This document shows, piece by piece, positions 41,041 through 49,976 of a DNA stretch of 64,000 bases. The DNA comes from Halostagnicola larsenii XH-48 (GTDB lineage Archaea; Halobacteriota; Halobacteria; Halobacteriales; Natrialbaceae): NCBI RefSeq assembly GCF_000517625.1, contig NZ_CP007055.1:1922001-1986000 (forward strand), read 5' to 3'. Position numbers and translations under genes: made by a program. Each line of letters begins with the position of its first letter. Positions within the stretch are counted from its first letter, which is position 1. Below the pieces are notes generated by a model, which was not told the DNA's origin, made no database searches, and saw nothing but the letters and a program-made list of their open reading frames with translations.

Positions 41041-41476
41041 ACGCTATCGTTGGCAAGGAGGTATTTGACTCTGTTTCACTTGCTAGCGAGCAGGGAAGAG
41101 AAAAGCCGGAACGGAACCACGACAGATTACTCCGCCCTTTTCCAACGACGTGCGGTGGCGCGCGCTGAATCGCGGTGAGTGCGAGGTCCGAGCGGAGCGA
41201 TGCTCCGCAAGCCGCTTGCGAACCGCGATTCGATATTGTGCGAGGTCTTCGGTCACTTCGTGACCGAACGGCTTGGAAGTCACGAAGCGTCTTCCAGTGG
41301 ATGAGTGAGCGAACGGCGAGAGCGAGCGAATCGGCTGGGGAGGGCGTGGAAATTCGTGTTGCCAACGCGAGTGAGAAACCGAGTGAAATCCGCAGCAAGA
41401 AAGCAAGCCAGATTAGCAACAGGATACGCAGGCAAAACCCGCTTTAATAGTAGGTCACAACACGACAGTAGCTCTT
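41041..41476. other. Gene-free, hairpin-dense region
   Basis: I see no credible gene in these 436 bases; the open frames have the arginine/serine-rich look of chance frames. The region is packed with inverted repeats. A long stem GAATCGCGGT (41167-41176) with ACCGCGATTC (41222-41231) encloses GCGGAGC-GAT-GCTCCGC (41192-41208). CGGTCAC-TTC-GTGACCG (41250-41266) and TGGAAG...CTTCCA (41274-41296) follow. GTGCGAGGTC occurs twice (41179 and 41238). It could be a structured RNA or a degenerate repeat cluster. Confidence 0.55.
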
Positions 41477-41695
41477 CTACCGTTCTCGAAGACCTTCCAC
41501 GAAGAGATAGAAAATCCAGTAGAAAGTAATAACTGCAATTACTATCCCACCGAGGCCGAGCAAGACGCTTCCGCCGTAGATGGCTCCAACCGCCCAGCTA
41601 AGTCCGATTAGCCCCGCTATCGCGAGTAGCACGCCGAGAATCGAGCGGTGAATAGCGGAAACGAACGCCCCCGTCCCGGAATCGTTCTCGACCAT
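41477..41695 (-). CDS. Small two-helix membrane protein
   Basis: This 72-residue protein has two hydrophobic segments, ILGVLLAIAGLIGLSWAVGA and GLGGIVIAVITFYWIFYLF, and ends VEGLRER. There are no cysteines or motifs. Membrane topology and codon use support a real gene; the function is unknown. It lies between the hairpin-dense region and the tRNA-Leu repeat cluster. Confidence 0.62.
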   Translation of the reverse strand: MVENDSGTGAFVSAIHRSILGVLLAIAGLIGLSWAVGAIYGGSVLLGLGGIVIAVITFYWIFYLFVEGLRER

Positions 41696-42069
41696 GTTTC
41701 AGATCCTCAATTCGATTATCGATAAGTTTTCCGGCGCTCCGTACCGCCCTCGGGCCTCACCCATCCCCCGGCAATGTCACCCGCCACTGACGGCCTCCAG
41801 CGACCTGCTCCCATTCTGACTCGAGTTGCCACTTCGGATATCGATGATAGCGTTCGCGGACCGGATTCGAACCACGGGGATTTCGCTTCGTTCGTCCTCT
41901 GGGCCGCGAATTCGTATTGGCGATGCGTCTCCTCGCGAGTTTGCGAGCGACAAAATGCGCGGGACCGGATTCGAACCACGCGAAGACGTGCTCGCTTCGC
42001 TGCGCGCGACTTCTCTCATTCGAATCCGTATTGGCGATGCTTCTCCTCGCGAAATTGCTCGGAGAAGCA
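41696..42069. other. Gene-free region downstream of tRNA-Leu
   Basis: No gene is credible here. Most of the region is taken by two partial, diverged copies of the tRNA-Leu 3' end and its downstream flank (described separately). The left 150 bases (41696-41850) hold AT-rich sequence, probably the promoter of the small membrane protein gene that starts at 41695. Confidence 0.55.
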
Positions 42070-42070
42070 T
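41857..42070 (-). repeat. Two diverged partial copies of the tRNA-Leu 3' end and flank
   Basis: The acceptor/T-arm sequence of tRNA-Leu (plus-strand GCGCGGGACCGGATTCGAAC at 42071) recurs at 41957, and in shorter form (GGACCGGATTCGAACCA) at 41858. The segment next to the tRNA 3' end also recurs: a CGTATTGGCGATGC-T/G-TCTCCTCGCGA block at about 42026-42050 and 41913-41936. Unit spacing is about 114 and 104 bp. Just past the intact tRNA 3' end, ATGCTTCTCC/GGAGAAGCAT forms a 10-bp stem (42037-42070). The copies are too short to be tRNAs. Confidence 0.75.
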
Positions 42071-42154
42071 GCGCGGGACCGGATTCGAACCGGCGGACCC
42101 CTACGGGACAGCGTCCTAAGCGCTGCGCCGTTGGCCTAGCTTGGCTACCCGCGC
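42070..42154 (-). tRNA. tRNA-Leu (anticodon UAG)
   Basis: This is a complete 85-nt class II tRNA on the minus strand. The acceptor is GCGCGGG/CCCGCGC with discriminator A. The D-arm is GCC...GGC. The anticodon stem CAGCG/CGCTG carries the loop C-T-TAG-G-A. A long variable arm TCCCGTAGGGGTCC and T-arm GCCGG-TTCGAAT-CCGGT follow. CCA is not encoded. A TATA-like TTCTTACTCG on the minus strand lies about 25-35 nt upstream (42179-42188). No intron is seen. Confidence 0.95.
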
Positions 42155-42226
42155 GCAGGCTACCGTTCCCGCGATTCGAGTAAGAACCTGTCGATCCGAT
42201 CGAGTCTCCGGTCCGGCCCGCTCCCA

Positions 42227-42403
42227 TCAGTCGTGGACCAGCGGCTCTTCGGGGGACCAATCCGGCGGAACGATGAAGGTCACGTGCTCTGAATCCCGCA
42301 ATTGGTGGAGCTCCGCCGCCTGTTCGGCCAGCGATCGATCTCGGTAGGGCATCTCAAGGCCGCAGCCGGTACAGACGAGTTTGCATGTTGGGTCGGTACT
42401 CAT
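42227..42403 (-). CDS. Small zinc-binding-type protein
   Basis: This 58-residue protein starts MSTDPTCKLVCTGCGLEMPY. It has one Cys cluster (C-x3-C-x2-C) and a helix with His residues (AAELHQLRDSEHVTF) that could complete a zinc site. It ends in an acidic segment (PPDWSPEEPLVHD). Such small zinc proteins are common in haloarchaea and function is mostly unknown. I use the ATG at 42403 because it directly precedes the Cys cluster. Confidence 0.65.
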   Translation of the reverse strand: MSTDPTCKLVCTGCGLEMPYRDRSLAEQAAELHQLRDSEHVTFIVPPDWSPEEPLVHD

Positions 42404-42686
42404 GATAAGACGCGGGCCGCGGGGAGCGACGGGCGTCACCTACGGGTTCTGGTTCGTCCGGCTTTAGTAATCGCGACCTAGTAAAATCGCAAGCGAACGG
42501 CCAGTTTCCCTAGTCGTTCGTAGCTGAACGTTGCCCGAAACAGCCACCTATTGCGGTGAGTATCCACCACCAGAGACCGTTCATGGGGCCCGTAACTTCG
42601 AGTAATCGATACCCGCAGCCGACCAACAGCCGACATTCGTCCGAAAGGTCCGTGGATTTATCCCCATCCCGCCGAACGGGTTCAAT

Positions 42687-42995
42687 ATGCACAGTGCGCG
42701 CGACCGCGTCGAGCACGAAGCCTGGCTCGAGGAACTCGAGTTGATCGCGGATCGGCTCGACCTCTCGAGCGAGGCCCGCTCGTACGCTGGCGATCTCTTT
42801 CTCACCGATGTCCCAGAGTCGGATCGGTCCAAACGGGCCGTCCTGGCGGCGAGCATCTACGCCGGCTCGCTTGTCGCTGGCGACGGCCGCACTCAGGGAA
42901 CGGTTGCCGATGCGGCCGACGTCTCGCGGCTCTCGATCCAACAGCGCTGGAAGGACTTACTCGAGACGGCCGGACTCGAGCCCCCGCGGTGGTAA
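42687..42995 (+). CDS. TFB cyclin-box-like mini-protein
   Basis: This 102-residue helical protein shows KRAVLAASIYAGSLVAGDGR, then TQGTVADAADVSRLSIQQRW. This resembles one cyclin repeat of transcription factor B (helix-turn-helix with a V-S-x-x-S-I-Q-x-R-W recognition helix). It lacks the N-terminal zinc ribbon and second repeat of a true TFB, so it cannot replace TFB; it may be a DNA-binding regulator. A TATA-like GATTTATCC at 42654-42662 lies 25-33 nt before the ATG. Confidence 0.72.
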   Translation: MHSARDRVEHEAWLEELELIADRLDLSSEARSYAGDLFLTDVPESDRSKRAVLAASIYAGSLVAGDGRTQGTVADAADVSRLSIQQRWKDLLETAGLEPPRW

Positions 42996-43145
42996 CGCTC
43001 TCCATCGATCGGTTTACCCGAGTAAAGCGGCGTAAGTGCCAGCTACGGTGACGAAACGGTATCCTGCGGCAAGAACCAATGGAAACGGTGGCGAGCGAGA
43101 AATGTACTCTCAGAAACGGACCAATCTTGTGCGAGCCCTCGCTCG

Positions 43146-43619
43146 CTACTGACCGTCGCCGTCGAGCAGGTGGCCGTGTTCGTCGATTTCGCCGTTGACG
43201 ATCCGCGTACTCGAGATGATATCGCCGTCCTCAGCTCGAAGGTGCGGAACGACGACGACCTCGAGCGGATCGAGCCCGCGATCGCGCCGAATTTCGTTGA
43301 TTTTCTCGCCCCCATCGACGGTTTCCGGCGAAACGACGAGGTAATCGAAGGGCGGCTCGGTCGCGATGCCGGTCGGCTCCGTGAGCGTTCGGATTTCGAA
43401 CGTTCGATCGTACTCCTCGGCGACGGGCTCGAGTTCGCCCTCGAGGCGATCCTTCCGTTGATCGAACGATCGGACGGGTCGGTCCTCGTGGCGGGTTTTC
43501 GGCGCGAGGTCGTCGCTCGTTAGCCCGACGGTCACGTCTCCGAGTTCGAACGCCCGTTCGAACAGCCGCCGGTGGCCGTCGTGGACGGGGTCGAACGTCC
43601 CACCAAGCGCGACATCCAT
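43146..43619 (-). CDS. coaD: Phosphopantetheine adenylyltransferase, archaeal type
   Basis: This 157-residue nucleotidyltransferase transfers AMP to 4'-phosphopantetheine in CoA synthesis. It begins MDVALGGTFDPVHDGHRRLF with the HxGH motif, and has the KIKE-type region VSPETVDGGEKINEIRRDRG and the C-terminal ISSTRI motif. The length fits the archaeal/eukaryotic PPAT family. It is divergent from the malic enzyme gene with about 141 bp between starts. Confidence 0.92.
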   Translation of the reverse strand: MDVALGGTFDPVHDGHRRLFERAFELGDVTVGLTSDDLAPKTRHEDRPVRSFDQRKDRLEGELEPVAEEYDRTFEIRTLTEPTGIATEPPFDYLVVSPETVDGGEKINEIRRDRGLDPLEVVVVPHLRAEDGDIISSTRIVNGEIDEHGHLLDGDGQ

Positions 43620-43760
43620 ATCCGATTGGACTGTCGCAGGCCGTATAAAAGGGTCGAATCGTCGAACCGGGACGTGTCGGGAGAAGACACACAGAAAATA
43701 CGTCGATAGTCGAACTGCGCCTTCGCATTGTTTTTAGTGGTCCACGTTAGTGAGCCACGT

Positions 43761-46016
43761 ATGGGATTAGACGAGGACGCACTGGAGTACCACCGCATCG
43801 ATCCACCCGGAAAACTCGAGATTTCGACGACGAAACCGACGAATACGCAGCGCGACCTCTCGCTGGCGTACTCGCCCGGCGTCGCCGCACCGTGTCTCGA
43901 GATCGACGAGGACGAATCCGAGGCGTTTCAGTACACCGCCAAGGGGAACCTCGTCGGCGTGCTCTCGAACGGCTCTGCAGTGCTCGGTCTCGGAGATATC
44001 GGTGCCCAGGCCTCCAAACCAGTTATGGAGGGGAAAGGCGTCCTCTTCAAGCGGTTCGCCGATATCGACGTGTTCGACATCGAACTCGACGATGCGGACC
44101 CCGAGAAGATCATCGAGGCCGCGAAGATGATGGAGCCGACCTTCGGCGGAATCAACCTAGAGGATATCAAAGCCCCCGGCTGTTTCGTCATCGAAGAGCG
44201 CCTGCGCGAGGAGATGGACATTCCCGTCTTCCACGACGACCAGCACGGAACCGCGATTATCTCCGGTGCGGCGTTGCTCAACGCGGCCGATATCGCCGAC
44301 AAGGAGATCGAAGACATGAAAATCGTCTTCTCGGGGGCCGGCGCGAGCGCGCTCGCGACCGCCAAGTTTTACGTCTCGCTCGGGGCGAAGCCGGAGAACA
44401 TCATCATGTGTGACTCCTCGGGAATCATCACCGAGGCCCGCGCGACGGCCGACGATATCAACGAGTACAAACGGGAGTTCGCCCGCAACGTGCCCGAGGG
44501 CGACCTTTCGGACGCGATGGAAGGTGCCGACGTCTTCGTCGGCCTCTCGGTCGCTGGAATCGTCTCCCAGGACATGGTCCGCTCGATGGCCGAGGATCCG
44601 ATCATCTTCGCGATGGCAAACCCCGACCCCGAAATCGGCTACGCGGAAGCCAAGGAGGCTCGAGACGACACCGTCATCATGGCTACCGGCCGATCTGACT
44701 ACCCGAATCAGGTCAACAACGTCCTCGGCTTCCCGTTTATCTTCCGGGGTGCGCTTGACGTGCGAGCGACCGAGATCAACGAGGACATGAAAGTCGCGGC
44801 GGCCAGCGCGCTAGCTGAGCTGGCTCGTCAGGACGTTCCCGACGCGGTCGTCAAAGCCTACGGCGACGACCCCATCCAGTACGGCCCCGACTACATCATC
44901 CCGAAGCCGGTCGACCCGCGCGTGCTATTCCGGATCGCCCCCGCCGTCGCGGAGGCCGCGATCGAATCCGGAGCCGCCCGCACGGATATCGATATCGACG
45001 AGTACGAAGAACAGCTCGAGGCCCGTCTGGGCAAATCTCGAGAGATGATGCGCGTCGTCCTCAACAAGGCAAAGAGCGACCCGAAGACGGTCGCACTCGC
45101 CGAGGGAGAAAACGAGAAGATGATCCGGGCGGCCTACCAGCTGCAAGAACAGGGTATCGCCCTGCCGATCCTCATCGGCGACGAAGACGAGATCAAATCG
45201 ACCGCCGCGAACCTCGGCCTCGACTTCGACCCGCAGGTTGCAGATCCCGACGCGGGCGATTACGAACGGTACGCAGAACGGCTGCACGAACTCCGCCAGC
45301 GCAAGGGGATCACGCGCACTGAAGCGGGCGAACTCGTCCGACACGACACGAACTACTTCGGCAGCGTGATGGTCGAAGAAGGTGACGCTGACGCCTTCCT
45401 CACCGGCCTTTCCCATCACTACCCGTCGGCGCTTCGCCCGCCGCTGCAGGTGATCGGTACCGCGGACGACGTCGACTACGCCGCCGGCGTCTACATGCTC
45501 ACGTTCAAGAATCGCGTGATCTTCATCGCCGACGCGACCGTCAACCAGTCGCCCGACGAGGACGTGCTCGCCGAGGTGACCAGACAGACCGGGAAACTCG
45601 CCCGGCGGTTCAACGTCGAACCACGCGCCGCATTGCTCTCGTACTCGAACTTCGGCAGCGTCACGAACGAAGACACCGTCAAACCGCGTAAAGCGGCCCA
45701 GAAACTGCAGGACGACCCCGCGGTTGATTTCCCCGTCGACGGCGAGATGCAGGCCGACACGGCCGTCGTCGAGGACATCCTCGAGGGAACGTACGGCTTC
45801 TCGGAACTCGAAGAGCCCGCGAACGTGCTCGTCTTCCCGAACCTCGAGTCGGGCAACATCGGCTACAAACTGCTTCAGCGCCTCGGCGGTGCGGATGCGA
45901 TCGGCCCGATGCTAACCGGGATGGATAAACCCGTCCACGTTCTCCAGCGAGGCGACGAGGTCAAAGACATCGTCAACCTGGCCGGCGTGGCCGTCGTCGA
46001 CGCACAGCAGGAATAA
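43761..46016 (+). CDS. Malic enzyme with phosphotransacetylase-like C-terminal domain
   Basis: This 751-residue MaeB-type enzyme oxidatively decarboxylates malate to pyruvate. The N-terminal malic domain (residues 1-155) has [12 protein letters not shown] and [19 protein letters not shown]. The NAD(P) domain has [18 protein letters not shown]. From about residue 430 a phosphate acetyltransferase-like domain follows ([33 protein letters not shown]); in this fusion it is regulatory and usually inactive. A TATA-like TTTTTAGTG (43731-43739) lies 22-30 nt before the ATG. Confidence 0.93.
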   Translation: MGLDEDALEYHRIDPPGKLEISTTKPTNTQRDLSLAYSPGVAAPCLEIDEDESEAFQYTAKGNLVGVLSNGSAVLGLGDIGAQASKPVMEGKGVLFKRFADIDVFDIELDDADPEKIIEAAKMMEPTFGGINLEDIKAPGCFVIEERLREEMDIPVFHDDQHGTAIISGAALLNAADIADKEIEDMKIVFSGAGASALATAKFYVSLGAKPENIIMCDSSGIITEARATADDINEYKREFARNVPEGDLSDAMEGADVFVGLSVAGIVSQDMVRSMAEDPIIFAMANPDPEIGYAEAKEARDDTVIMATGRSDYPNQVNNVLGFPFIFRGALDVRATEINEDMKVAAASALAELARQDVPDAVVKAYGDDPIQYGPDYIIPKPVDPRVLFRIAPAVAEAAIESGAARTDIDIDEYEEQLEARLGKSREMMRVVLNKAKSDPKTVALAEGENEKMIRAAYQLQEQGIALPILIGDEDEIKSTAANLGLDFDPQVADPDAGDYERYAERLHELRQRKGITRTEAGELVRHDTNYFGSVMVEEGDADAFLTGLSHHYPSALRPPLQVIGTADDVDYAAGVYMLTFKNRVIFIADATVNQSPDEDVLAEVTRQTGKLARRFNVEPRAALLSYSNFGSVTNEDTVKPRKAAQKLQDDPAVDFPVDGEMQADTAVVEDILEGTYGFSELEEPANVLVFPNLESGNIGYKLLQRLGGADAIGPMLTGMDKPVHVLQRGDEVKDIVNLAGVAVVDAQQE

Positions 46017-46150
46017 CGAATCCCCCTTGCCGGAGACGATGGACGTATCGAACGCGGATCGTCCGTACGATGCTCATTCGCCGGACCTGTCGGATGCACC
46101 TGCCGGGCGAAAAGGTTGCATTCAAGTATCCGCCCGGACTTTCAACGGGT

Positions 46151-46522
46151 ATGCAAGATCAGGGCCGTTCTACTCGCAAGCGAACCGGCGGACGACTCAA
46201 GCACCTTCGAAACCGACGAAAGTACGAACTCGGCCGCCTACCAACCGAGACTGAGGTCGGCGAACCGCGCTATCGAACCATCGACGCCCGGGGCAACGAC
46301 GAGAAGACTCGAGCGCTCGCGACGAACGTCGTGAACGTCAACAAAGGCGGCGAAACGGTGACGACCGAGATCAACGACGTCGTCGAAAACGACGCGAATC
46401 CCAACTACGTTCGACGGAACATCATCACGAAGGGGGCAGTCATCGACACCGATGAAGGCAACGCTCGAGTCACCTCCCGTCCGGGACAGACCGGGCAGGT
46501 CAACGCCGTTCTTCTCGACTAA
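46151..46522 (+). CDS. rps8e: 30S ribosomal protein S8e
   Basis: This 123-residue archaeal/eukaryotic small-subunit protein begins MQDQGRSTRKRTGGRLKHLR. It continues with RKYELGRLPTETEVG, RNIITKGAVIDTDEGNARVTSRPGQ (shown in part) and ends QVNAVLLD. The basic N-terminus with an otherwise acidic body is typical of halophilic S8e. ATG 46151 gives the normal length. It stands alone downstream of the malic enzyme. Confidence 0.95.
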   Translation: MQDQGRSTRKRTGGRLKHLRNRRKYELGRLPTETEVGEPRYRTIDARGNDEKTRALATNVVNVNKGGETVTTEINDVVENDANPNYVRRNIITKGAVIDTDEGNARVTSRPGQTGQVNAVLLD

Positions 46523-46646
46523 CGCCGGTTTCGTTCTTCATAAACATGCCGACCGTGACCGCCAACGAGAGCCATCTCTTCACACGGTTCGAGCCCACGA
46601 CTTGGCATTAGTCCTCCTGACTCTCGGTTCGAGAACGCAAAAGCGA

Positions 46647-46805
46647 TTATTCGGCCGTCTTCGTCTCGCGCCCGGTAACGAACTGGCGGAGACGATCGGA
46701 GTACATGCCAACGACGATTCCGAGCATAAACGTCAGGTAACTCGGAACGAGTATCCACAGGAGATTCGCGTGCCCTTGTCCAGCGTGCAGTAGGGTTTCG
46801 ACCAT
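46647..46805 (-). CDS. Small single-helix membrane protein
   Basis: This 52-residue protein starts MVETLLHAGQGHANLLWILV, continues with PSYLTFMLGIVVGMYSDRLR and ends GRETKTAE. One or two short hydrophobic segments are flanked by a charged C-terminus. The composition is coherent and unlike the chance frames on the other strands, and codons follow haloarchaeal bias. The function is unknown; it could be a small subunit of a membrane complex. Confidence 0.6.
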   Translation of the reverse strand: MVETLLHAGQGHANLLWILVPSYLTFMLGIVVGMYSDRLRQFVTGRETKTAE

Positions 46806-46986
46806 AGGTCGGGTAACTCAATACACGGAAATGAATCTGCCGGTATCCACATTTGTTTCCAGAAGAGTGTGCGAATTGATCGGACGTTCACGAGTTAGCC
46901 GAAACAGATAGCCGGTCGAAGAACGGCTTTTGCAGTATCCGTCCATCTTCGCACGAAGGGCCGGTGGAATTCGACCGACGGATGCG

Positions 46987-47982
46987 TTAGGGACTCGGCG
47001 CTGCCTTCTGTAACGCCGTTTCCGCGATGTTACCGCCGTAGTCGGCGCTTCTCGAGAGCGAGTCGACGATTAGGCCGAGCGACTGGGCTTGCATCGGGTC
47101 GAGTTCTCGAAGCATGTCGTCGATGGTCCGCGTGTGTTCGTCGATCTCGAGGATCAGTTCTCGAGCGGCGTGTCCGAGTCGATTTGCCTCTTCGCTGTCC
47201 TCGGCGAACAGCGCATCCAGCGACTTCTCGAGCACGTCGAAGGCGTCGTCGCGAAGTGCGACCAGTGCGTCGGCGACTTCCTCCGGAATCTCCTCGAGTT
47301 TGAGCGCGAGCTGGCTGATTTTGACCGCGTGGTCGGCGACCCGCTCGAGCTGTCTGGCGCTCGAGTGGTAATCGAAACAGTCCTCCCGGGGAACGCCGAG
47401 TTCTTCGGCGGCTCGAGGCGAGCGCAGCGTCGCGCGGAAGATCCGCGAAACCACGAGCCAGAGTCGATCCACGTCGTCGTCCCGTTCGATCACGTCGCGG
47501 GCGATGTCGTCGTCGTTCTCGACGAGCGCGGTGATGGCGTCGTCGAGCATCGACGAGGAGATCAGCCGCATGCGGGTCACGGCGTTGACGATCGAGAGCT
47601 CCGAGGAGTCGAGCAGGTCCTGAATCACGACGCTGTCGGTCGTCTCCTCTAACACCTCGACGCCGACGAGGCTCTGGGTCGCATTTCGAATCGCGCGACG
47701 CTGGTCGGTCGTAATCCGGTTCGCCTCGAGGCGGATCAGATCGAAGCCGCTGACGTACATCGTCATGACGGCTCGAGTCAGTCGGTCGTCCTCGAGGCTC
47801 GAGACATCGAGCGTTCCCTCCTGTCTATCGACGTCGCTTTTCGGCGTCAAAAGCAGCGAATCGTCCTCGGGATAGAACGCGACGGTCGTTCCTGCGCTGA
47901 CCTGGTTTTCGGTCGCCCAGGATTTCGGCAACGATACTGTGTACGTCGACCCGCCCGTCACCTGGACTTTGCGCGTCTCCAT
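46987..47982 (-). CDS. AbrB-PhoU phosphate regulator
   Basis: This 331-residue protein has an N-terminal AbrB/SpoVT DNA-binding domain (METRKVQVTGGSTYTVSLPK, SWATENQVSAGTTVAFYPED). Two PhoU-type three-helix bundles follow, containing ERDDDVDRLWLVVSRIF and ARQLERVADHAVKISQLAL. Haloarchaeal PhoU proteins of this fused form regulate phosphate uptake. ATG 47982 is 24-33 nt from a TATA-like AGATTTATG on the minus strand (48006-48014); an earlier start at 48009 would overlap the box. No pst genes are adjacent. Confidence 0.87.
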   Translation of the reverse strand: METRKVQVTGGSTYTVSLPKSWATENQVSAGTTVAFYPEDDSLLLTPKSDVDRQEGTLDVSSLEDDRLTRAVMTMYVSGFDLIRLEANRITTDQRRAIRNATQSLVGVEVLEETTDSVVIQDLLDSSELSIVNAVTRMRLISSSMLDDAITALVENDDDIARDVIERDDDVDRLWLVVSRIFRATLRSPRAAEELGVPREDCFDYHSSARQLERVADHAVKISQLALKLEEIPEEVADALVALRDDAFDVLEKSLDALFAEDSEEANRLGHAARELILEIDEHTRTIDDMLRELDPMQAQSLGLIVDSLSRSADYGGNIAETALQKAAPSP

Positions 47983-48240
47983 ACACGGTCGTTTTGGGCA
48001 TGGTAACATAAATCTATCTCAATCTATAGAGAGCAGACAGATATCGGCCAGAGAAGCAGTATATGCCACCTATTCGAAGCACAGTAATCGGAAACTACCA
48101 CCGTGTAATAGGGTGTTAGGGGTTGTCCAATAGAGATCTATATATTCGATCGGACGGTCAAAGACGACCCAGTCATCCACGTACTGTCGAAGACGGGCTA
48201 CCACAGGATACTCGACTCGAGGGAGAACCGCGATCAGCTA

Positions 48241-48717
48241 TCACTCCGATAGCGTGACTCCCTCGTCGGCCGCGTTCCGGAGCGCGTCGGAGCGACCGTG
48301 GCTCCCGGGGGCGATCGCAACCGTTCGAATGCCGGCCGCGCCCGCATGCTCGAGCACCGGTTTGAAATCCGTGTCGCGGGAGACGACGACGAGGACATCG
48401 ACGGGATCGGTCGCGGTAAACGCGGTCGCATCCACGGCCAGTTTGACATCCACGTCACCGCTTGTGATGACGACCTCGTACCCGCGGGCTTCGGCGGCCT
48501 GGATCAACCCCGGCGTCGCGTGTTCGTCGAGGTAGAGTCGGGTGATTCCGACGCGTCCGTACTCGAGTGCGGCATCGCGAACATCGTCAAGGTCAACGTC
48601 GAATTCCTCGCGGAGCACGTTCGGTCCGTCGACAAAGAGTCCGACGGTCGGTGGCGATTCGGGTGAGGTCTCCGGCGAAGACTCGAGACGAGAGCGAACG
48701 CGGTCGAAGACGGACAT
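48241..48717 (-). CDS. NYN-domain (LabA/PIN-like) putative nuclease
   Basis: This 158-residue protein has the NYN fold of the PIN superfamily: VGLFVDGPNVLREEF with the first Asp, DVDVKLAVDATAFTATDPVDVLVVVS with central Asp residues, and SRDTDFKPVLEHAGAAG. Likely an RNA-processing nuclease, as for other NYN proteins; the target is unknown. The N-terminal 20 residues are Ser/Pro-rich and probably flexible. It lies downstream of the DapA-family gene on the same strand by 111 bp. Confidence 0.85.
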   Translation of the reverse strand: MSVFDRVRSRLESSPETSPESPPTVGLFVDGPNVLREEFDVDLDDVRDAALEYGRVGITRLYLDEHATPGLIQAAEARGYEVVITSGDVDVKLAVDATAFTATDPVDVLVVVSRDTDFKPVLEHAGAAGIRTVAIAPGSHGRSDALRNAADEGVTLSE

Positions 48718-48828
48718 AGATACTACACCGTAGCGGGGGTCCCGAAATAGGTGTGACGAAAGGAGCGGTCGGCAGTCGTTCCCGTCCTCAGGGATTCGCC
48801 CCAGCGGAGTCGGACGAACGGGACCGAC

Positions 48829-49719
48829 TCACTCGGCGAATTCCTCGAGCGCCCGATCGACCGCAGTACCGATCTGCGCTGCCCCGTCGCCGTCGACGGG
48901 AACCAGCGGCGGCCGAACGCGAGCAGACGAGACGACATCGCGATGCGCGAGCGCGGTTTTTGTCGCCGGTGCGAAGCCGAACTCCGCACACGATTCGAAC
49001 AGTGGACTGATCGCGTTCTCCTGAAGCTCTCGACCGCGCTCGTCGCGCCCCCGTTCGATAGCAGTACCGTAAACCTCCGGAAGGACGTTCGAGAGCGCGT
49101 TGACGCCGCCATCAGCGCCCATCCGAATCGACGGGACGAGAAGTGAATCGTATCCCTGAAGCACGAGAAAATCAGCGGGCGTTCGCGCCAGAATCGAGAG
49201 GAAATACTCGAGATCACCGCTCGAGTCCTTGAGCCCGAGTATTCGGTCGTGACCGGCGATCGCCTCGACCGTTTCGGGGGCGATCCGCTGACCGGTACAC
49301 GCCGGAATGTTGTACACCAACAGGGGAAGCGCCGAGTGGTCGGCGACGCGCTCGAAAAACCGTTGATTTCCCCGCGGGGCGTTCGCCGTGTGAAAGTACG
49401 GCGGGGTGATCACCGCCGCGTCGGCTCCCGCAACCGCACTCGCGTCGATCGCTTCGAGGACGGATTCGACGTCCGTCGCCGACGCGCCCGCCAGGACGGG
49501 AACCGACGACCGATCGACGACGTGTTCGACGAGCAGTCGCCGTTCCGCTCGCGACAGACTCGCGAACTCGCCGGTCGTTCCGGCCGGAAACAGGGCGTCG
49601 ATAGACCTCGACTCGAGGTGGTCGATCAGCGCGGTCAGTTCGTCCGTATCGACAGTGCCGTCGTCGAAGGGGGTGACCAGCGGGCAGGTGATGCCCCGCA
49701 GCCGTTCTCGGATATCCAT
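48829..49719 (-). CDS. DapA-family class I aldolase/lyase
   Basis: This 296-residue TIM-barrel enzyme has FPAGTTGEFASLS (pyruvate carboxylate-binding GTTGE), catalytic Tyr in LLVYNIPAC, and Schiff-base Lys in ILGLKDSSGDLEYF. It could be dihydrodipicolinate synthase, N-acetylneuraminate lyase or 2-keto-3-deoxy-gluconate (KDPG) aldolase. Haloarchaeal KD(P)G aldolases belong to this family, and no lysine-pathway gene is adjacent. ATG 49719 begins MDIRERLRGITCPLVTPF, the expected N-terminus. It is divergent from gcvT. Confidence 0.85.
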   Translation of the reverse strand: MDIRERLRGITCPLVTPFDDGTVDTDELTALIDHLESRSIDALFPAGTTGEFASLSRAERRLLVEHVVDRSSVPVLAGASATDVESVLEAIDASAVAGADAAVITPPYFHTANAPRGNQRFFERVADHSALPLLVYNIPACTGQRIAPETVEAIAGHDRILGLKDSSGDLEYFLSILARTPADFLVLQGYDSLLVPSIRMGADGGVNALSNVLPEVYGTAIERGRDERGRELQENAISPLFESCAEFGFAPATKTALAHRDVVSSARVRPPLVPVDGDGAAQIGTAVDRALEEFAE

Positions 49720-49976
49720 GCGTGGGCCTCGTCGTCCATCCCCAAAGACGTACTCCCGCGTATCCACATCACGTAGGAAAGCGCCGCGAATACTCGAGAG
49801 GACGCCTCGTGAATATCTCCCGATCACTATCGCCGGGATCGGTGTCAGTCTGTTCCGAGATCGGTGTTAGTCCGATCCGGAATTTCGTCTGGGACGGGCC
49901 ACGCCGGCCGATGAGTCGAGAGAGATCAGGCGCAGCGACGAAAAGACATTACTATCCCGGGGGTGTCCAGTCGATT

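Noticed and set aside
41175-41447. 90-codon plus-strand frame (MSARSERSDAP...) in the hairpin-dense region
   Set aside because: Arg/Ser-rich translation of inverted-repeat DNA, no domain and no promoter; typical chance frame.
41857-42070. CRISPR-like or tRNA-array reading of the tRNA-Leu repeats
   Set aside because: Only two partial, diverged copies, with unequal spacing and no conserved short repeat/spacer alternation; the copies lack D- and anticodon arms.
42510-42584. Minus-strand 24-residue ORF, MNGLWWWILTAIGGCFGQRS..., in the gap before the TFB-like gene
   Set aside because: It is hydrophobic and has a weak AT box upstream, but it is too short to show codon bias and no further support was found.
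46519-46821. 100-codon minus-strand frame (MSYPTYGRNPTARW...)
   Set aside because: It is a different frame over the 52-residue membrane protein at 46647-46805, which has the coherent composition.
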